Assembly: GCF_900103845.1 (NCBI RefSeq)
Contig: NZ_FNIJ01000016.1
Span: 79,888 to 143,887, forward strand
Length of the DNA: 64,000 bases
Direction: 5' to 3'
Source of the DNA: Pseudomonas jinjuensis
GTDB taxonomy: Bacteria; Pseudomonadota; Gammaproteobacteria; Pseudomonadales; Pseudomonadaceae
Shown here: one piece after another, positions 40,592 through 49,227 of the stretch
Numbering within the stretch: position 1 is the stretch's first letter
How the letters are laid out: every line of letters starts with the position of its first letter
Notes under the pieces: model-generated
Databases searched by the model: none
What the model saw: only the letters and a program-made list of their open reading frames with translations
What the model was told of the DNA's origin: nothing
Position numbers and translations under genes: made by a program

Positions 40592-41773
40592 TCACCCCTG
40601 CGGCGGCTCCAGCTCGATATTTTCCGCCACCGCCTCCTCCAGCCGCTGCAGCTCCAGTTCCAGCACCTGGTCGTCGTCGGCATAGCGCTCGGCGATGCGG
40701 GCGAAGCCGGCGGCCACTTCGGCGAAGGCCTCGACCACCTGCGGATCGAAATGGCTGCCGCTGCCGGCGAGAATGTGCTGCGCCGCCTCGGCTGGCGGTA
40801 GCGGCGTGTGGTAGACGCGGCGGCTGGTGAAATCCTCGTAGGTGTCGACCACCGCCAGCAGGCGCGCCGCCAGGGGGATGCGTTCCCCGGCCAGGCCCTC
40901 GGGGAAGCCGGCGCCGTCCCAGCGTTCGTGGTGGCTGTAGGCGATTTCCTTGGCGTAGCGGAGGAACTCCGCCGGGTAGCCGAGCTTGCGCTCCGCCGCT
41001 TCCAGCGCGTCGCGGCCGACGCGGGTGTGGTTGCGCATGATCAGCCAGTCGGCTTCGTCCAGGTGCCCGGGGTTGAGCAGGATGCGGTCCGGCACGGCGG
41101 CGTTGCCGATGTCGTGGAGCATCGCCGAGCGGGCCATCAGTTCGATGTTCTCCACGCTCAGTTCGCCGGCGTATTCCTCGTTCCGCGCCAGGGCGCCGGC
41201 GAGCAGGCGCATATAGTGCTCGACGCGCAGCAGATGGCGGCTGTGCGGGCGGTCGCGCAGGTCGCAGAGGGTCGCCATGGCTTCCAGGATGGCGTCCTGG
41301 ATCGCCTGCAGCTCGCGGGCGCGGCGGCGCACTTCGAGTTCCAGGTACTCGCTCTTGTCGCGCAGGAAGTCGGCATTGGCCTTCAGCGCCAGGTGGGTAC
41401 GCACCCGCGCCAGGGCCACGGGCGGGCTGACCGGCTTGAGCAGGAAGTCCACCGCGCCGAGGTCCAGGCCCTTCTGCTCGTCCTCCAGGCTGGCCATGCC
41501 GGTGAGGAAGATCACCGGGATGTCGCAGGTGCGCGGGTCGGCCTTGAGCTGGCGGCAGACCTCGTAGCCGTCCATCCCCGGCATCAGGATGTCGAGCAGG
41601 ATCAGGTCGGGTTGCGGGTCCATGGCCGCCCGCAGCAGCGCTTCGCCGCCGCTGCCTACAGTCTCCACCCGATAGCGCTGGCGCAACAGCTCGCTCGTTG
41701 CCACGAGGATGCCCGGCTGGTCATCGACCACCAGGATCACCTCCTGCTCGGACCTGTCGAGAATGCTCTCCAC
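40592..41773 (-). CDS. Response regulator with variant HD-GYP domain
   Basis: A 393-residue protein with a receiver domain (phospho-aspartate in [14 protein letters not shown], lysine in FLLKPVSPP), a short coiled-coil linker and an HD-GYP domain of the kind that degrades c-di-GMP. HD residues are present in [11 protein letters not shown], but the usual HDIGK lysine is N, and the GYP signature reads [16 protein letters not shown]-terminal acidic extension follows. GTG 41773 is preferred (GAGGG about ten bases upstream); longer readings to 41845 add weak sequence. No histidine kinase is adjacent, so it is an orphan regulator. Confidence 0.85.
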   Translation of the reverse strand: MESILDRSEQEVILVVDDQPGILVATSELLRQRYRVETVGSGGEALLRAAMDPQPDLILLDILMPGMDGYEVCRQLKADPRTCDIPVIFLTGMASLEDEQKGLDLGAVDFLLKPVSPPVALARVRTHLALKANADFLRDKSEYLELEVRRRARELQAIQDAILEAMATLCDLRDRPHSRHLLRVEHYMRLLAGALARNEEYAGELSVENIELMARSAMLHDIGNAAVPDRILLNPGHLDEADWLIMRNHTRVGRDALEAAERKLGYPAEFLRYAKEIAYSHHERWDGAGFPEGLAGERIPLAARLLAVVDTYEDFTSRRVYHTPLPPAEAAQHILAGSGSHFDPQVVEAFAEVAAGFARIAERYADDDQVLELELQRLEEAVAENIELEPPQG

Positions 41774-41952
41774 GACTTTAACCCTCGGAATCAGCCAGCG
41801 AATGCCTCGCGCCCGGACGGCGCATTCCCTGGCGGATCTCCCCATAAGATTAGCCGGACGCGGGCCGCCAGTTTGAAAACGCGATGCGGATTGCCGGCCG
41901 CCCGCGCCGCGCCGAAAATTCCCTCAGATTCCCCACAGAAGCGGAGCTTCCC

Positions 41953-43008
41953 ATGGACCACCCCGACCCCGAACGCTGCTGGCAGGCCGTCTGCGAACGC
42001 GACGCGGGCTTCGACGGCCGCTTCGTGTTCAGCGTGCGCTCCACCGGCGTCTACTGCCGGCCGAGCTGCCCGGCGCGGCGGCCACGGCGGGAAAATGTCG
42101 ACTTCCATGACAGTCCGACCGCCGCCGAAGCTGCGGGTTTCCGTCCGTGCAGGCGCTGCTCGCCGAACGGTCCGAGCCCGCGGGAGCAGCTCGACGCGCT
42201 GGTCGCCGCCGCCTGCGAACTGCTCGACGCCGCGGAAAAGCCGCCGACCCTCGACGAACTGGCCGCGCGCATCGGCCTGTCGCCCTCGCACCTGGCGCGC
42301 GCCTTCAAGGAGCGCACCGGCCTGACCCCGCGCGCCTGGGCCGAAAGCCGCCGCCAGCAGCGCCTCGCCGCCGCCCTGCCGCAGGCGCGCACGGTGCTGG
42401 ATGCGGCGCTGGAAGCCGGCTATTCCGGCACCCGCGCGCTGTATGCCGGCCCGTCCAGCCTGAGCCCGGCGCGGCGCCGGCAGAAGGGCGCCGGCGAGCG
42501 CCTGCGCTATGCCATCGCGCCCTGCCCGCTGGGCTTCCTGCTGCTGGCGGCGACCGACAGGGGCGTCTGCGCCCTGCTCTTCGGCGATGACCAGGCGCAG
42601 CTGGAAGCGGACCTCGCACAACGCTTCGGCGCCGCCGAACGGCAGCGCGATGACGCCAGCCTCGGCGACTGGCTGCGGCAGGTGCTCGCCCAGCTCGACG
42701 AACCGGCCCGGGCCGCCGGCCTGCCGCTGGACCTGCATGGCAGCGCCTTCCAGCTGCGCGTCTGGCGCGCGCTCACCAGCATCCCCAGCGGCGAGACGCG
42801 GCGCTACGGCGAGCTGGCCGAACAGCTGCACAGCCACCCGCGCGCCATCGCCCGCGCCTGCGCCAGCAATGCCGTCGGCCTGCTGGTGCCGTGCCACCGG
42901 GTGGTCGGCGCCGACGGCTCGGCCGGCGGCTATCGCTGGGGCGTGCCGCGCAAGCTGGAACTGCTGCGCCGCGAGCGCGCCGCCAGTCGGGAGGAAGCCG
43001 GCGACTGA
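41953..43008 (+). CDS. ada: Ada, bifunctional methylphosphotriester/O6-methylguanine repair and activator
   Basis: A 351-residue protein with all Ada modules. The N-terminal Zn domain has cysteines 35, 39, 66 and 69 (GVYCRPSCPARRPRREN and FRPCRRC), of which the first takes methyl groups from phosphotriesters. An AraC-type HTH (LDELAARIGLSPSHLARAFKE) follows, then the O6-methylguanine methyltransferase with C314 in LVPCHRVVG and SAGGYRWG. E. coli Ada has 354 residues with the same cysteine pattern. ATG 41953 has GGAG upstream. It is self-activated after methylation in other species; alkB or alkA are not adjacent. Confidence 0.93.
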   Translation: MDHPDPERCWQAVCERDAGFDGRFVFSVRSTGVYCRPSCPARRPRRENVDFHDSPTAAEAAGFRPCRRCSPNGPSPREQLDALVAAACELLDAAEKPPTLDELAARIGLSPSHLARAFKERTGLTPRAWAESRRQQRLAAALPQARTVLDAALEAGYSGTRALYAGPSSLSPARRRQKGAGERLRYAIAPCPLGFLLLAATDRGVCALLFGDDQAQLEADLAQRFGAAERQRDDASLGDWLRQVLAQLDEPARAAGLPLDLHGSAFQLRVWRALTSIPSGETRRYGELAEQLHSHPRAIARACASNAVGLLVPCHRVVGADGSAGGYRWGVPRKLELLRRERAASREEAGD

Positions 43009-43064
43009 CAGCGACCGGCGGCAGCGCTGTGCTATGGTGCCGCCCCCGAATGGAATGCCACACC

Positions 43065-43700
43065 ATGGATCTCTGGAACGCCATCACCCGCCTCGGCGAC
43101 AGCTCGCTGCTGCTGCCCCTCGCCGTCTTCCTGTTCTTCTGGCTGCTGTACCGCCGCGAGCGCGCCAAGGCCGGCCTCTGGCTGGCGCTGTTCGGCCTCG
43201 CCGCGAGCCTGGTGGTGGCTTCCAAGCTGGCCTTCATGGGTTGGGGCATCGGCATCCGCGAGTGGGATTTCACCGGCATTTCCGGGCACAGCATGATGGC
43301 CGCCAGCGTGTTGCCGGTGATCGCCGCGCTGCTGCCGCGCAAGCGCGGGCTGGCCGTGGCGGCCGCCGCCTGCGGCGCCGTGCTGGCGATCCTGGTGGGC
43401 TGGTCGCGGCTGGCCATCGGCGTGCACTCGCCGGCCGAAGTGTCGGCCGGCCTGGCGCTCGGCCTGGCCACCAGCGCGGCCTACCTGGCCCTGGTGCGCG
43501 GAGGCCTGCCGGTGCTTTCGCCGCTGCTGCTCGCCGTGGTGCTGGCGCTGGGCAGCGCCCAGGCCCTGACCGGCACCCGCGCGCCGACCCACCAGATGCT
43601 CGAACGCATCGCCAGCCACCTGGCCGGCCGCGACCATCCGTTCAAGCGCGGGCAGTGGGCAATCCCCGCTCCGGTCTCCGCATCGGCACCAGACGCCTGA
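43065..43700 (+). CDS. PAP2-family membrane phosphatase
   Basis: A 211-residue protein with about five to six membrane helices and PAP2 signatures: SGHSMMAASVLP (motif 2) and SRLAIGVHSPAEV (motif 3, SR-x5-H-x3-E instead of the usual D). The first motif, KxxxxxxRP, is not clear. Family members remove phosphate from lipid phosphates such as undecaprenyl or phosphatidate pyrophosphates. The substrate is not predictable, and the changed motif makes activity uncertain. ATG 43065 is chosen over 43050. It is a single gene between ada and the aat operon. Confidence 0.78.
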   Translation: MDLWNAITRLGDSSLLLPLAVFLFFWLLYRRERAKAGLWLALFGLAASLVVASKLAFMGWGIGIREWDFTGISGHSMMAASVLPVIAALLPRKRGLAVAAAACGAVLAILVGWSRLAIGVHSPAEVSAGLALGLATSAAYLALVRGGLPVLSPLLLAVVLALGSAQALTGTRAPTHQMLERIASHLAGRDHPFKRGQWAIPAPVSASAPDA

Positions 43701-43714
43701 CAGCCTTCCGGGCA

Positions 43715-43760
43715 TTCGGATTTCCGAACGCGGCGAACGGCGGATATCCGGACGACCGAA
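43715..43760. promoter_or_regulatory. Two AauR-type enhancer sites upstream of aatJ
   Basis: TTCGG-ATTT-CCGAA at 43715-43728 is an exact TTCGG-N4-CCGAA, the consensus I recall for AauR. TCCGG-ACGA-CCGAA at 43747-43760 is a one-base variant 32 bp further, about three helical turns on. Both lie 80-125 bp upstream of the -24 box. Confidence 0.75.
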
Positions 43761-43837
43761 CGCCAGGCACCCGGACAATCCTCGCAAATCTCAATTTATT
43801 CCTTTTAATTCAATAAGTTATAGAAAAATAAAAAGAC

Positions 43838-43852
43838 TGGCACGGTCCCTGC
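43838..43852 (+). promoter_or_regulatory. Sigma-54 promoter of the aat operon
   Basis: TGGCACGGTCCCTGC: GG at 43839-43840 and GC at 43851-43852, the required 12-bp offset, near-consensus. It lies 78 bp before aatJ and downstream of the AauR-type sites. Confidence 0.85.
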
Positions 43853-43930
43853 TCTATCTCCTGCGAGCATGCGGCAGCCCACTCCTGCCGCCGGACTGAA
43901 CAACAAACAGAACCAGTCGAGGTAGATTTC

Positions 43931-44839
43931 ATGCGTTTCGCTCCCCGAGTGCTGGGTGCCGCCATCGTCGCCGCCCTGATCGCCGCTCCCGCCGTAGCCG
44001 AAGAACTCACCGGTACCCTGAAGAAGATCAAGGAAACCGGCACCATCACCCTCGGCCACCGCGACGCCTCCATCCCCTTCTCCTACCTCGCGACCGATCC
44101 GCGCCAGCCGGTGGGCTATTCCCATGACCTGCAGCTGAAGGTCGTCGACGCGCTGAAGCAGCAGCTCGGCATGCCCGAGCTGAAGGTGCGCTACAACCTG
44201 GTCACCTCGCAGACCCGCATCCCGCTGGTGCAGAACGGCACCGTGGACATCGAGTGCGGCTCCACCACCAACAACGTCGAGCGGCAGAAGCAAGTCGACT
44301 TCTCCGTCGGCATCTTCGAGGTGGGCACCCGCCTGCTGACGAAGAAGACTTCCGGCATCAACGAATTCGCCGACCTCAAGGGCAGGAACGTGGTGACCAC
44401 CGCCGGCACCACCTCCGAGCGCCTGCTCAAGTCGATGAACGCCGAGCAGAAGATGGGCATGAACATCATCAGCGCCAAGGACCACGGCGAGTCCTTCCTG
44501 ATGCTGGAGTCCGGCCGCGCGGTGGCCTTCATGATGGACGACGCGCTGCTCTACGGCGAAATGGCCAAGGCGCGCAAGCCGGGCGACTGGGTGGTGGTCG
44601 GCGAACCGCAATCCTTCGAGATCTACGGCTGCATGGTGCGCAAGGGTGACGAGGCGTTCAAGAAAGTGGTCGACAAGGCCATCGCCGACACCTTCGCCTC
44701 GGGCGAGATCAACGGCATCTACGACAGGTGGTTCATGAACCCGGTCCCGCCGAAGAACCTGAACCTCAACTTCCCGATGAGCGATGAGCTGAAGAAGCTG
44801 ATCGCCACTCCGACCGACAAGGCTGCCGAGCAGATCTGA
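43931..44839 (+). CDS. aatJ: Glutamate/aspartate periplasmic binding protein
   Basis: A 302-residue family-3 solute-binding protein with a signal peptide (MRFAPRVLGAAIVAALIAAPAVA, cut before EEL). Binding residues for acidic amino acids lie in TITLGHRDASIPFSY and VTSQTRIPLVQNGTVDIECGST, both close to E. coli GltI. It captures glutamate, aspartate and related compounds for AatQMP. It is the first gene behind a sigma-54 promoter with AauR-type sites; a GC hairpin follows at 44853-44873 before aatQ, which may raise the level of this protein relative to the permease. Confidence 0.94.
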   Translation: MRFAPRVLGAAIVAALIAAPAVAEELTGTLKKIKETGTITLGHRDASIPFSYLATDPRQPVGYSHDLQLKVVDALKQQLGMPELKVRYNLVTSQTRIPLVQNGTVDIECGSTTNNVERQKQVDFSVGIFEVGTRLLTKKTSGINEFADLKGRNVVTTAGTTSERLLKSMNAEQKMGMNIISAKDHGESFLMLESGRAVAFMMDDALLYGEMAKARKPGDWVVVGEPQSFEIYGCMVRKGDEAFKKVVDKAIADTFASGEINGIYDRWFMNPVPPKNLNLNFPMSDELKKLIATPTDKAAEQI

Positions 44840-44852
44840 CGGTATCCCCTGC

Positions 44853-44873
44853 CCCGGCTTCACGAGAGCCGGG
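44853..44873 (+). other. Intercistronic hairpin between aatJ and aatQ
   Basis: CCCGGCT (44853-44859), loop TCACGAG, AGCCGGG (44867-44873), without a T tract. It suits an mRNA-stabilising or partial-termination element behind a binding-protein gene. Confidence 0.55.
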
Positions 44874-45005
44874 CGCAGGACCACAGGGCGGCTGCAACCC
44901 GCCCTACTCCTTCACTGCCGACTCCGGAAAGCGCCGACGCGGGCCACCGCGTGTGCGGGGATGGCCGGCTGCAGTCTTGAAAACCGTACACCCGAGGGAT
45001 TCCTC

Positions 45006-45752
45006 ATGAACTACAACTGGGACTGGGGCGTGTTCTTCAAGTCCACCGGGATCGGCGACGAGCGCTATCTGGACTGGTTCGTCACCGGTCTGGGCTGGAC
45101 CATCGCCGTCGCCCTCTCCGCCTGGATCATCGCCCTGCTGCTCGGCGCCGTGCTCGGCGTGATGCGCACCGTGCCGAACCGCTGGATCTCCGGCATCGCC
45201 ACCGCCTACGTGGAACTCTTCCGCAACGTGCCGCTGCTGGTGCAGCTGTTCCTCTGGTACTTCCTGGTCCCGGACCTGCTGCCGCAGCCGCTGCAGGACT
45301 GGTTCAAGCTCGGCCTGGCGCCGGAAACCTCGGCCTTCGTCAGCGTGGTGGTGTGCCTCGGCCTGTTCACCGCCGCGCGCGTCTGCGAGCAGGTGCGCAC
45401 CGGCATCCAGGCGCTGCCCAGGGGCCAGTTGGGCGCCGCCCGCGCCATGGGCTTCCGCCTGCCGCAGATCTACCGCTACGTCCTGCTGCCGCAGGCCTTC
45501 CGCATCATCATTCCGCCGCTTACGTCCGAGTTCCTCAACATCTTCAAGAACTCCTCGGTGGCCTCGCTGATCGGCCTCATGGAGCTGCTGGCGCAGACCA
45601 AGCAGACCGCCGAGTTCAGCGCCAATCTGTTCGAGGCCTTCACCCTGGCCACGCTGATCTACTTCACCCTGAACATGAGCCTGATGCTGCTGATGCGCAC
45701 GATCGAGCGGAAAGTCGCGGTGCCCGGCCTGATTTCCGTGGGAGGCAAATGA
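45006..45752 (+). CDS. aatQ: Glutamate/aspartate ABC permease AatQ
   Basis: A 248-residue inner-membrane permease of the polar amino-acid HEAA family. [11 protein letters not shown] at the start, five helices, and the EAA loop [28 protein letters not shown] that contacts the ATPase are visible. It corresponds to GltJ of E. coli. ATG 45006 follows a CGAGGGATTCC Shine-Dalgarno region. Its stop overlaps the start of aatM (ATGATG), so the two permeases are translated together. Confidence 0.95.
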   Translation: MNYNWDWGVFFKSTGIGDERYLDWFVTGLGWTIAVALSAWIIALLLGAVLGVMRTVPNRWISGIATAYVELFRNVPLLVQLFLWYFLVPDLLPQPLQDWFKLGLAPETSAFVSVVVCLGLFTAARVCEQVRTGIQALPRGQLGAARAMGFRLPQIYRYVLLPQAFRIIIPPLTSEFLNIFKNSSVASLIGLMELLAQTKQTAEFSANLFEAFTLATLIYFTLNMSLMLLMRTIERKVAVPGLISVGGK

Positions 45753-46417
45753 TGGACTTCAGCCAGATCGTCCCGGCGCTGCCGGGCCTGTGGGACGGCA
45801 TGCTCACCACCCTGCAGCTGCTGGTGCTGGGTGTGTTCGGCGGCGTGGTGCTGGGCACCCTGCTCGCCCTGATGCGCCTGTCGCACAGCAAGTTCCTGTC
45901 GAACCTCGCGGGGCTGTACGTCAACTACTTCCGCTCGATCCCGCTGCTGCTGGTGATCACCTGGTTCTACTTCGCGGTGCCGTTCATCCTGCGCGCCATC
46001 ACCGGCGAGGACACCCCGGTCGGTGCGTTCACCAGTTGCCTGGTGGCCTTCATGATGTTCGAGGCGGCGTACTTCTGCGAGATCGTCCGCGCCGGCATCC
46101 AGGCCATCCCCAAGGGCCAGATGGGCGCCGCCCAGGCGCTGGGCATGACCTACGGCCAGTGCATGCGCCTGATCATCCTGCCGCAGGCGTTCCGCAAGAT
46201 GACCCCGCTGCTGCTGCAGCAGAGCATCATCCTGTTCCAGGACACCTCCCTCGTCTACACCGTCGGCCTCATGGACTTCCTCAATGCCTCGCGCTCGCGC
46301 GGCGACATCACCGGCCTGTCCCACGAGTTCCTGATCTTCGCCGGACTCGTCTACTTCACCATCAGCTTCTCCGCGTCCTTCGCGGTCAAGCGCCTGCAGA
46401 AAGGGTTTGCCCCATGA
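45752..46417 (+). CDS. aatM: Glutamate/aspartate ABC permease AatM
   Basis: A 221-residue second permease (GltK type) with five helices and the EAA motif [28 protein letters not shown]. The start is taken at 45752, with GGAGG six bases upstream; the ATG at 45749 is too close. It shares the stop of aatQ. Its own stop overlaps the aatP start by the ATGA pattern. It partners AatQ and AatP. Confidence 0.95.
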   Translation: MDFSQIVPALPGLWDGMLTTLQLLVLGVFGGVVLGTLLALMRLSHSKFLSNLAGLYVNYFRSIPLLLVITWFYFAVPFILRAITGEDTPVGAFTSCLVAFMMFEAAYFCEIVRAGIQAIPKGQMGAAQALGMTYGQCMRLIILPQAFRKMTPLLLQQSIILFQDTSLVYTVGLMDFLNASRSRGDITGLSHEFLIFAGLVYFTISFSASFAVKRLQKGFAP

Positions 46418-47148
46418 TCTCGATCCAGAACGTCAGCAAGTGGTACGGCGACTTCCAGGTCCTCACCGACTGCACGACCCAGGTCGGCAAGGGTGAAGTG
46501 GTGGTGGTGTGCGGCCCGTCGGGCTCCGGCAAGTCCACCCTGATCAAGTGCGTGAACGCCCTGGAGCCGTTCCAGAAGGGCGACATCGTGGTCGAGCAGA
46601 CCTCCATCGCCGATCCGAAGACCAACCTGCCGAAGCTGCGCTCGCGGGTGGGCATGGTGTTCCAGCACTTCGAGCTGTTCCCGCACCTGTCGATCACCGA
46701 GAACCTGACCATCGCGCAGATGAAGGTGCTCGGCCGCAGCAAGGAGGAAGCCACCGAAAAGGGCCTCGCCCTGCTCGACCGCGTCGGCCTCAAGGCCCAC
46801 GCCCACAAGCACCCCGGCCAGCTCTCCGGCGGCCAGCAGCAGCGTGTGGCGATCGCCCGCGCGCTGGCGATGGACCCGATCGTGATGCTGTTCGACGAAC
46901 CGACCTCGGCCCTCGACCCGGAGATGGTCAACGAGGTGCTCGACGTGATGGTCCAGCTCGCCCAGGAAGGCATGACCATGATGTGCGTGACCCACGAGAT
47001 GGGCTTCGCGCGCAAGGTCGCCGACCGGGTGATCTTCATGGACCGCGGGCAGATCGTCGAGGACTGCGCCAAGGACGAGTTCTTCGGCGACATCGATGCG
47101 CGCTCGGACCGGGCGCAGCAGTTCCTTTCCAAGATCCTGCAGCACTGA
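46414..47148 (+). CDS. aatP: Glutamate/aspartate ABC ATPase AatP
   Basis: A 244-residue ATP-binding subunit (GltL type). Walker [11 protein letters not shown] loop [10 protein letters not shown], signature [15 protein letters not shown], Walker [15 protein letters not shown] and the H-loop [10 protein letters not shown] are all intact. It powers the AatQM transporter. The start overlaps the aatM stop. The next genes are aauSR; the ansB and ggt genes found here in P. aeruginosa are absent. Confidence 0.96.
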   Translation: MISIQNVSKWYGDFQVLTDCTTQVGKGEVVVVCGPSGSGKSTLIKCVNALEPFQKGDIVVEQTSIADPKTNLPKLRSRVGMVFQHFELFPHLSITENLTIAQMKVLGRSKEEATEKGLALLDRVGLKAHAHKHPGQLSGGQQQRVAIARALAMDPIVMLFDEPTSALDPEMVNEVLDVMVQLAQEGMTMMCVTHEMGFARKVADRVIFMDRGQIVEDCAKDEFFGDIDARSDRAQQFLSKILQH

Positions 47149-47158
47149 CGCGGATGTG

Positions 47159-47263
47159 TCGCGGGCATGGCCCGCTCCTACAACGTCGCCGGCCCTTATC
47201 GTTCCCATGCGGGAGCATGGGAACCATGAATCGCCCCCCTGTAGGAGCGGGCCATGCCCGCGA
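47159..47263. repeat. Repeats between aatP and aauS
   Basis: TCGCGGGCATGGCCCGCTCCTAC at 47159-47181 and GTAGGAGCGGGCCATGCCCGCGA at 47241-47263 stand back to back. Between them is the perfect dyad GTTCCCATGC-GGGA-GCATGGGAAC (47201-47224), the same kind as at 36285-36308. Confidence 0.8.
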
Positions 47264-47331
47264 CAACGGATGTACGTCCTCCAGCCCGTCGCCTGTCCGG
47301 GCGACGGGCTGGCCCGGCCACGGTGACTGTG

Positions 47332-49227
47332 ATGCAATGCCGAACCCCACACTGCCCCGTGCCGCCATCGCTGACCGTGAAGCCGAGCCGCCTGCGCAAC
47401 CTGCTGCTGCCACTGCTGCTGATCCTGCTGACCCTCGGCTTCGGCTACGGCGGCTACCTGCTCAGCATCGGCGCCGGCACCCGCGCGCTGATCGAGAACG
47501 GCGAGCGCCAGCTGGAGCTGCACGCACGCGGCGTGGAAAGCGAGATCAGCCGCTACACCTACCTGCCCAGCCTGCTGGAGCTGGAAACCAACGTCACCCG
47601 TCTGCTGCTCGACCCGACGCCCTATCGCCGCGGGCTGGTCAACGCCTACCTCGAAGGCCTCAACCGGCGTAGCGGCAGCCGCGCCATCTACCTGCTCGAC
47701 ACCTCCGGCCGGGTGGTCGCCACCAGCAACTGGCAGGACGCCGACAGCTACCTCGGCGAGGACCTGTCGTTCCGCGCCTATTTCCAGGACGCCATGCGGG
47801 GCAAACCGGGGCGCTTCTACGGCATCGGCAGCACCACCGGCGAACCCGGCTACTACCTGGCCCACGGCCTGGTGCACGGCGGGCGCATCGTCGGCGTGGC
47901 GGTGGTCAAGGTGCGCCTGGACGCCATCGAGCAGCGCTGGGAGAAGGCCCGCCTGCACGCCTTCGTCAGCGACGAGAACGGCATCATCATCCTCTCCAGC
48001 GATCCGGCCCTGCGCCTCAAGGCGGTGCGTCCGCTCAGCGCCGACGACAAGGAACGCCTGGCGCGCAGCCTGCAGTACTACTGGTGGGCGCTCAACGAGT
48101 GGCAGCCGCTGGCCCGCGAGGCGCTGGCGGAAAACGTCGAGACCCTGACCTTCCCCGCCACCGAAGCGAACGCGACGCCGAACATCACCTACCTGTCGCA
48201 GACCCGCAGGCTGGTCGACACGCCGTGGAACTTCACCCTGTTCACCCCGCTGCAGGAGCAGCGCCGCGAGGCAATGATCCACGGCATGCTCGCCGCCGTC
48301 GGCTTCGCCCTGCTGGCCTTCCTGCTGATCGCCTGGAACGAGCGGCGCAAGGTGCTCGCCACCCGCCTCGCCGCCCGCGAGGCGCTGCAGAAGGCCAACA
48401 GCGAGCTGGAACGCCGGATCGCCGAACGCACCGCCGACCTGCGCGCCAGCAACCAGCACCTGCGCGAGCAGATCCGCGAACGCCGGCAGGCCGAGGAAAC
48501 CCTGCGCAAGGCCCAGGACCGCCTGGTCCAGGCGGGCAAGCTGGCGGTGATCGGGCAGATGTCCACCAGCATCGCCCACGAACTCAACCAGCCGCTGGCG
48601 GCGCTGCGCACGCTGTCCGGCAACACCGTGCGCTTCCTCCAGCGCGGCGCGCTGGATACCGCCAGCAGCAACCTCGAAGCGATCAACGAGATGGTCGACC
48701 GCATGGGCCGCATCACCGGCAGCCTGCGCGCCTTCGCCCGGCGCGCCGACGATCACGGCCAGGCGCGCCTGGGCAAGGCGGTGGACGCCGCGCTGCTGGT
48801 GCTGCAGGTGCGCCTGAAGGCCGTGCCGGCGACCCTGCACCGCGAGTACGAGGACGTCTGCCTGGCCATCGACCAGACCCGCCTGGAGCAGATCCTGGTC
48901 AACCTGATCGCCAACGCCCTCGACGCCATGAGCGCCCAGGACGACCGCCAGCTCTGGCTCAGCGGCCGCGAGCAGGACGGCCAGTACCACCTGACGGTGC
49001 GCGACAACGGCCCCGGCATCCCGCCCGACGCCCGCGTGCACCTGTTCGAACCCTTCTTCACCACCAAGCCCGGCGAACACGGCCTCGGGCTCGGCCTGAC
49101 CCTCTCGGCCAGCCTCGCCACCGCCGCCGGCGGCAGCCTCGGCGTGGTCCATCCGGAAAGCGGCGGCACCGCCTTCGAGCTGATCCTGCCGCTGCTGGCC
49201 GCCGCAGCGACGAGTACCCACATATGA
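47332..49227 (+). CDS. aauS: Sensor histidine kinase AauS
   Basis: A membrane kinase of the DctB type that senses acidic amino acids and phosphorylates AauR. The order is N-terminal helix (RNLLLPLLLILLTLGFGYGGYL), a periplasmic double-Cache domain with YEG/YYLAHGLVHGGR segments, a second helix (MLAAVGFALLAFLLIAW), a coiled coil (ERRIAERTADLRASN), then HisKA with histidine at residue about 416 (SIAHELNQPLAAL) and a HATPase domain with DNGPGIP and GLGLTLSASLA. The start is uncertain: ATG 47332 gives 631 residues, GTG 47377 gives 616; neither has a good Shine-Dalgarno. It overlaps aauR by the ATGA pattern. Confidence 0.9.
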   Translation: MQCRTPHCPVPPSLTVKPSRLRNLLLPLLLILLTLGFGYGGYLLSIGAGTRALIENGERQLELHARGVESEISRYTYLPSLLELETNVTRLLLDPTPYRRGLVNAYLEGLNRRSGSRAIYLLDTSGRVVATSNWQDADSYLGEDLSFRAYFQDAMRGKPGRFYGIGSTTGEPGYYLAHGLVHGGRIVGVAVVKVRLDAIEQRWEKARLHAFVSDENGIIILSSDPALRLKAVRPLSADDKERLARSLQYYWWALNEWQPLAREALAENVETLTFPATEANATPNITYLSQTRRLVDTPWNFTLFTPLQEQRREAMIHGMLAAVGFALLAFLLIAWNERRKVLATRLAAREALQKANSELERRIAERTADLRASNQHLREQIRERRQAEETLRKAQDRLVQAGKLAVIGQMSTSIAHELNQPLAALRTLSGNTVRFLQRGALDTASSNLEAINEMVDRMGRITGSLRAFARRADDHGQARLGKAVDAALLVLQVRLKAVPATLHREYEDVCLAIDQTRLEQILVNLIANALDAMSAQDDRQLWLSGREQDGQYHLTVRDNGPGIPPDARVHLFEPFFTTKPGEHGLGLGLTLSASLATAAGGSLGVVHPESGGTAFELILPLLAAAATSTHI

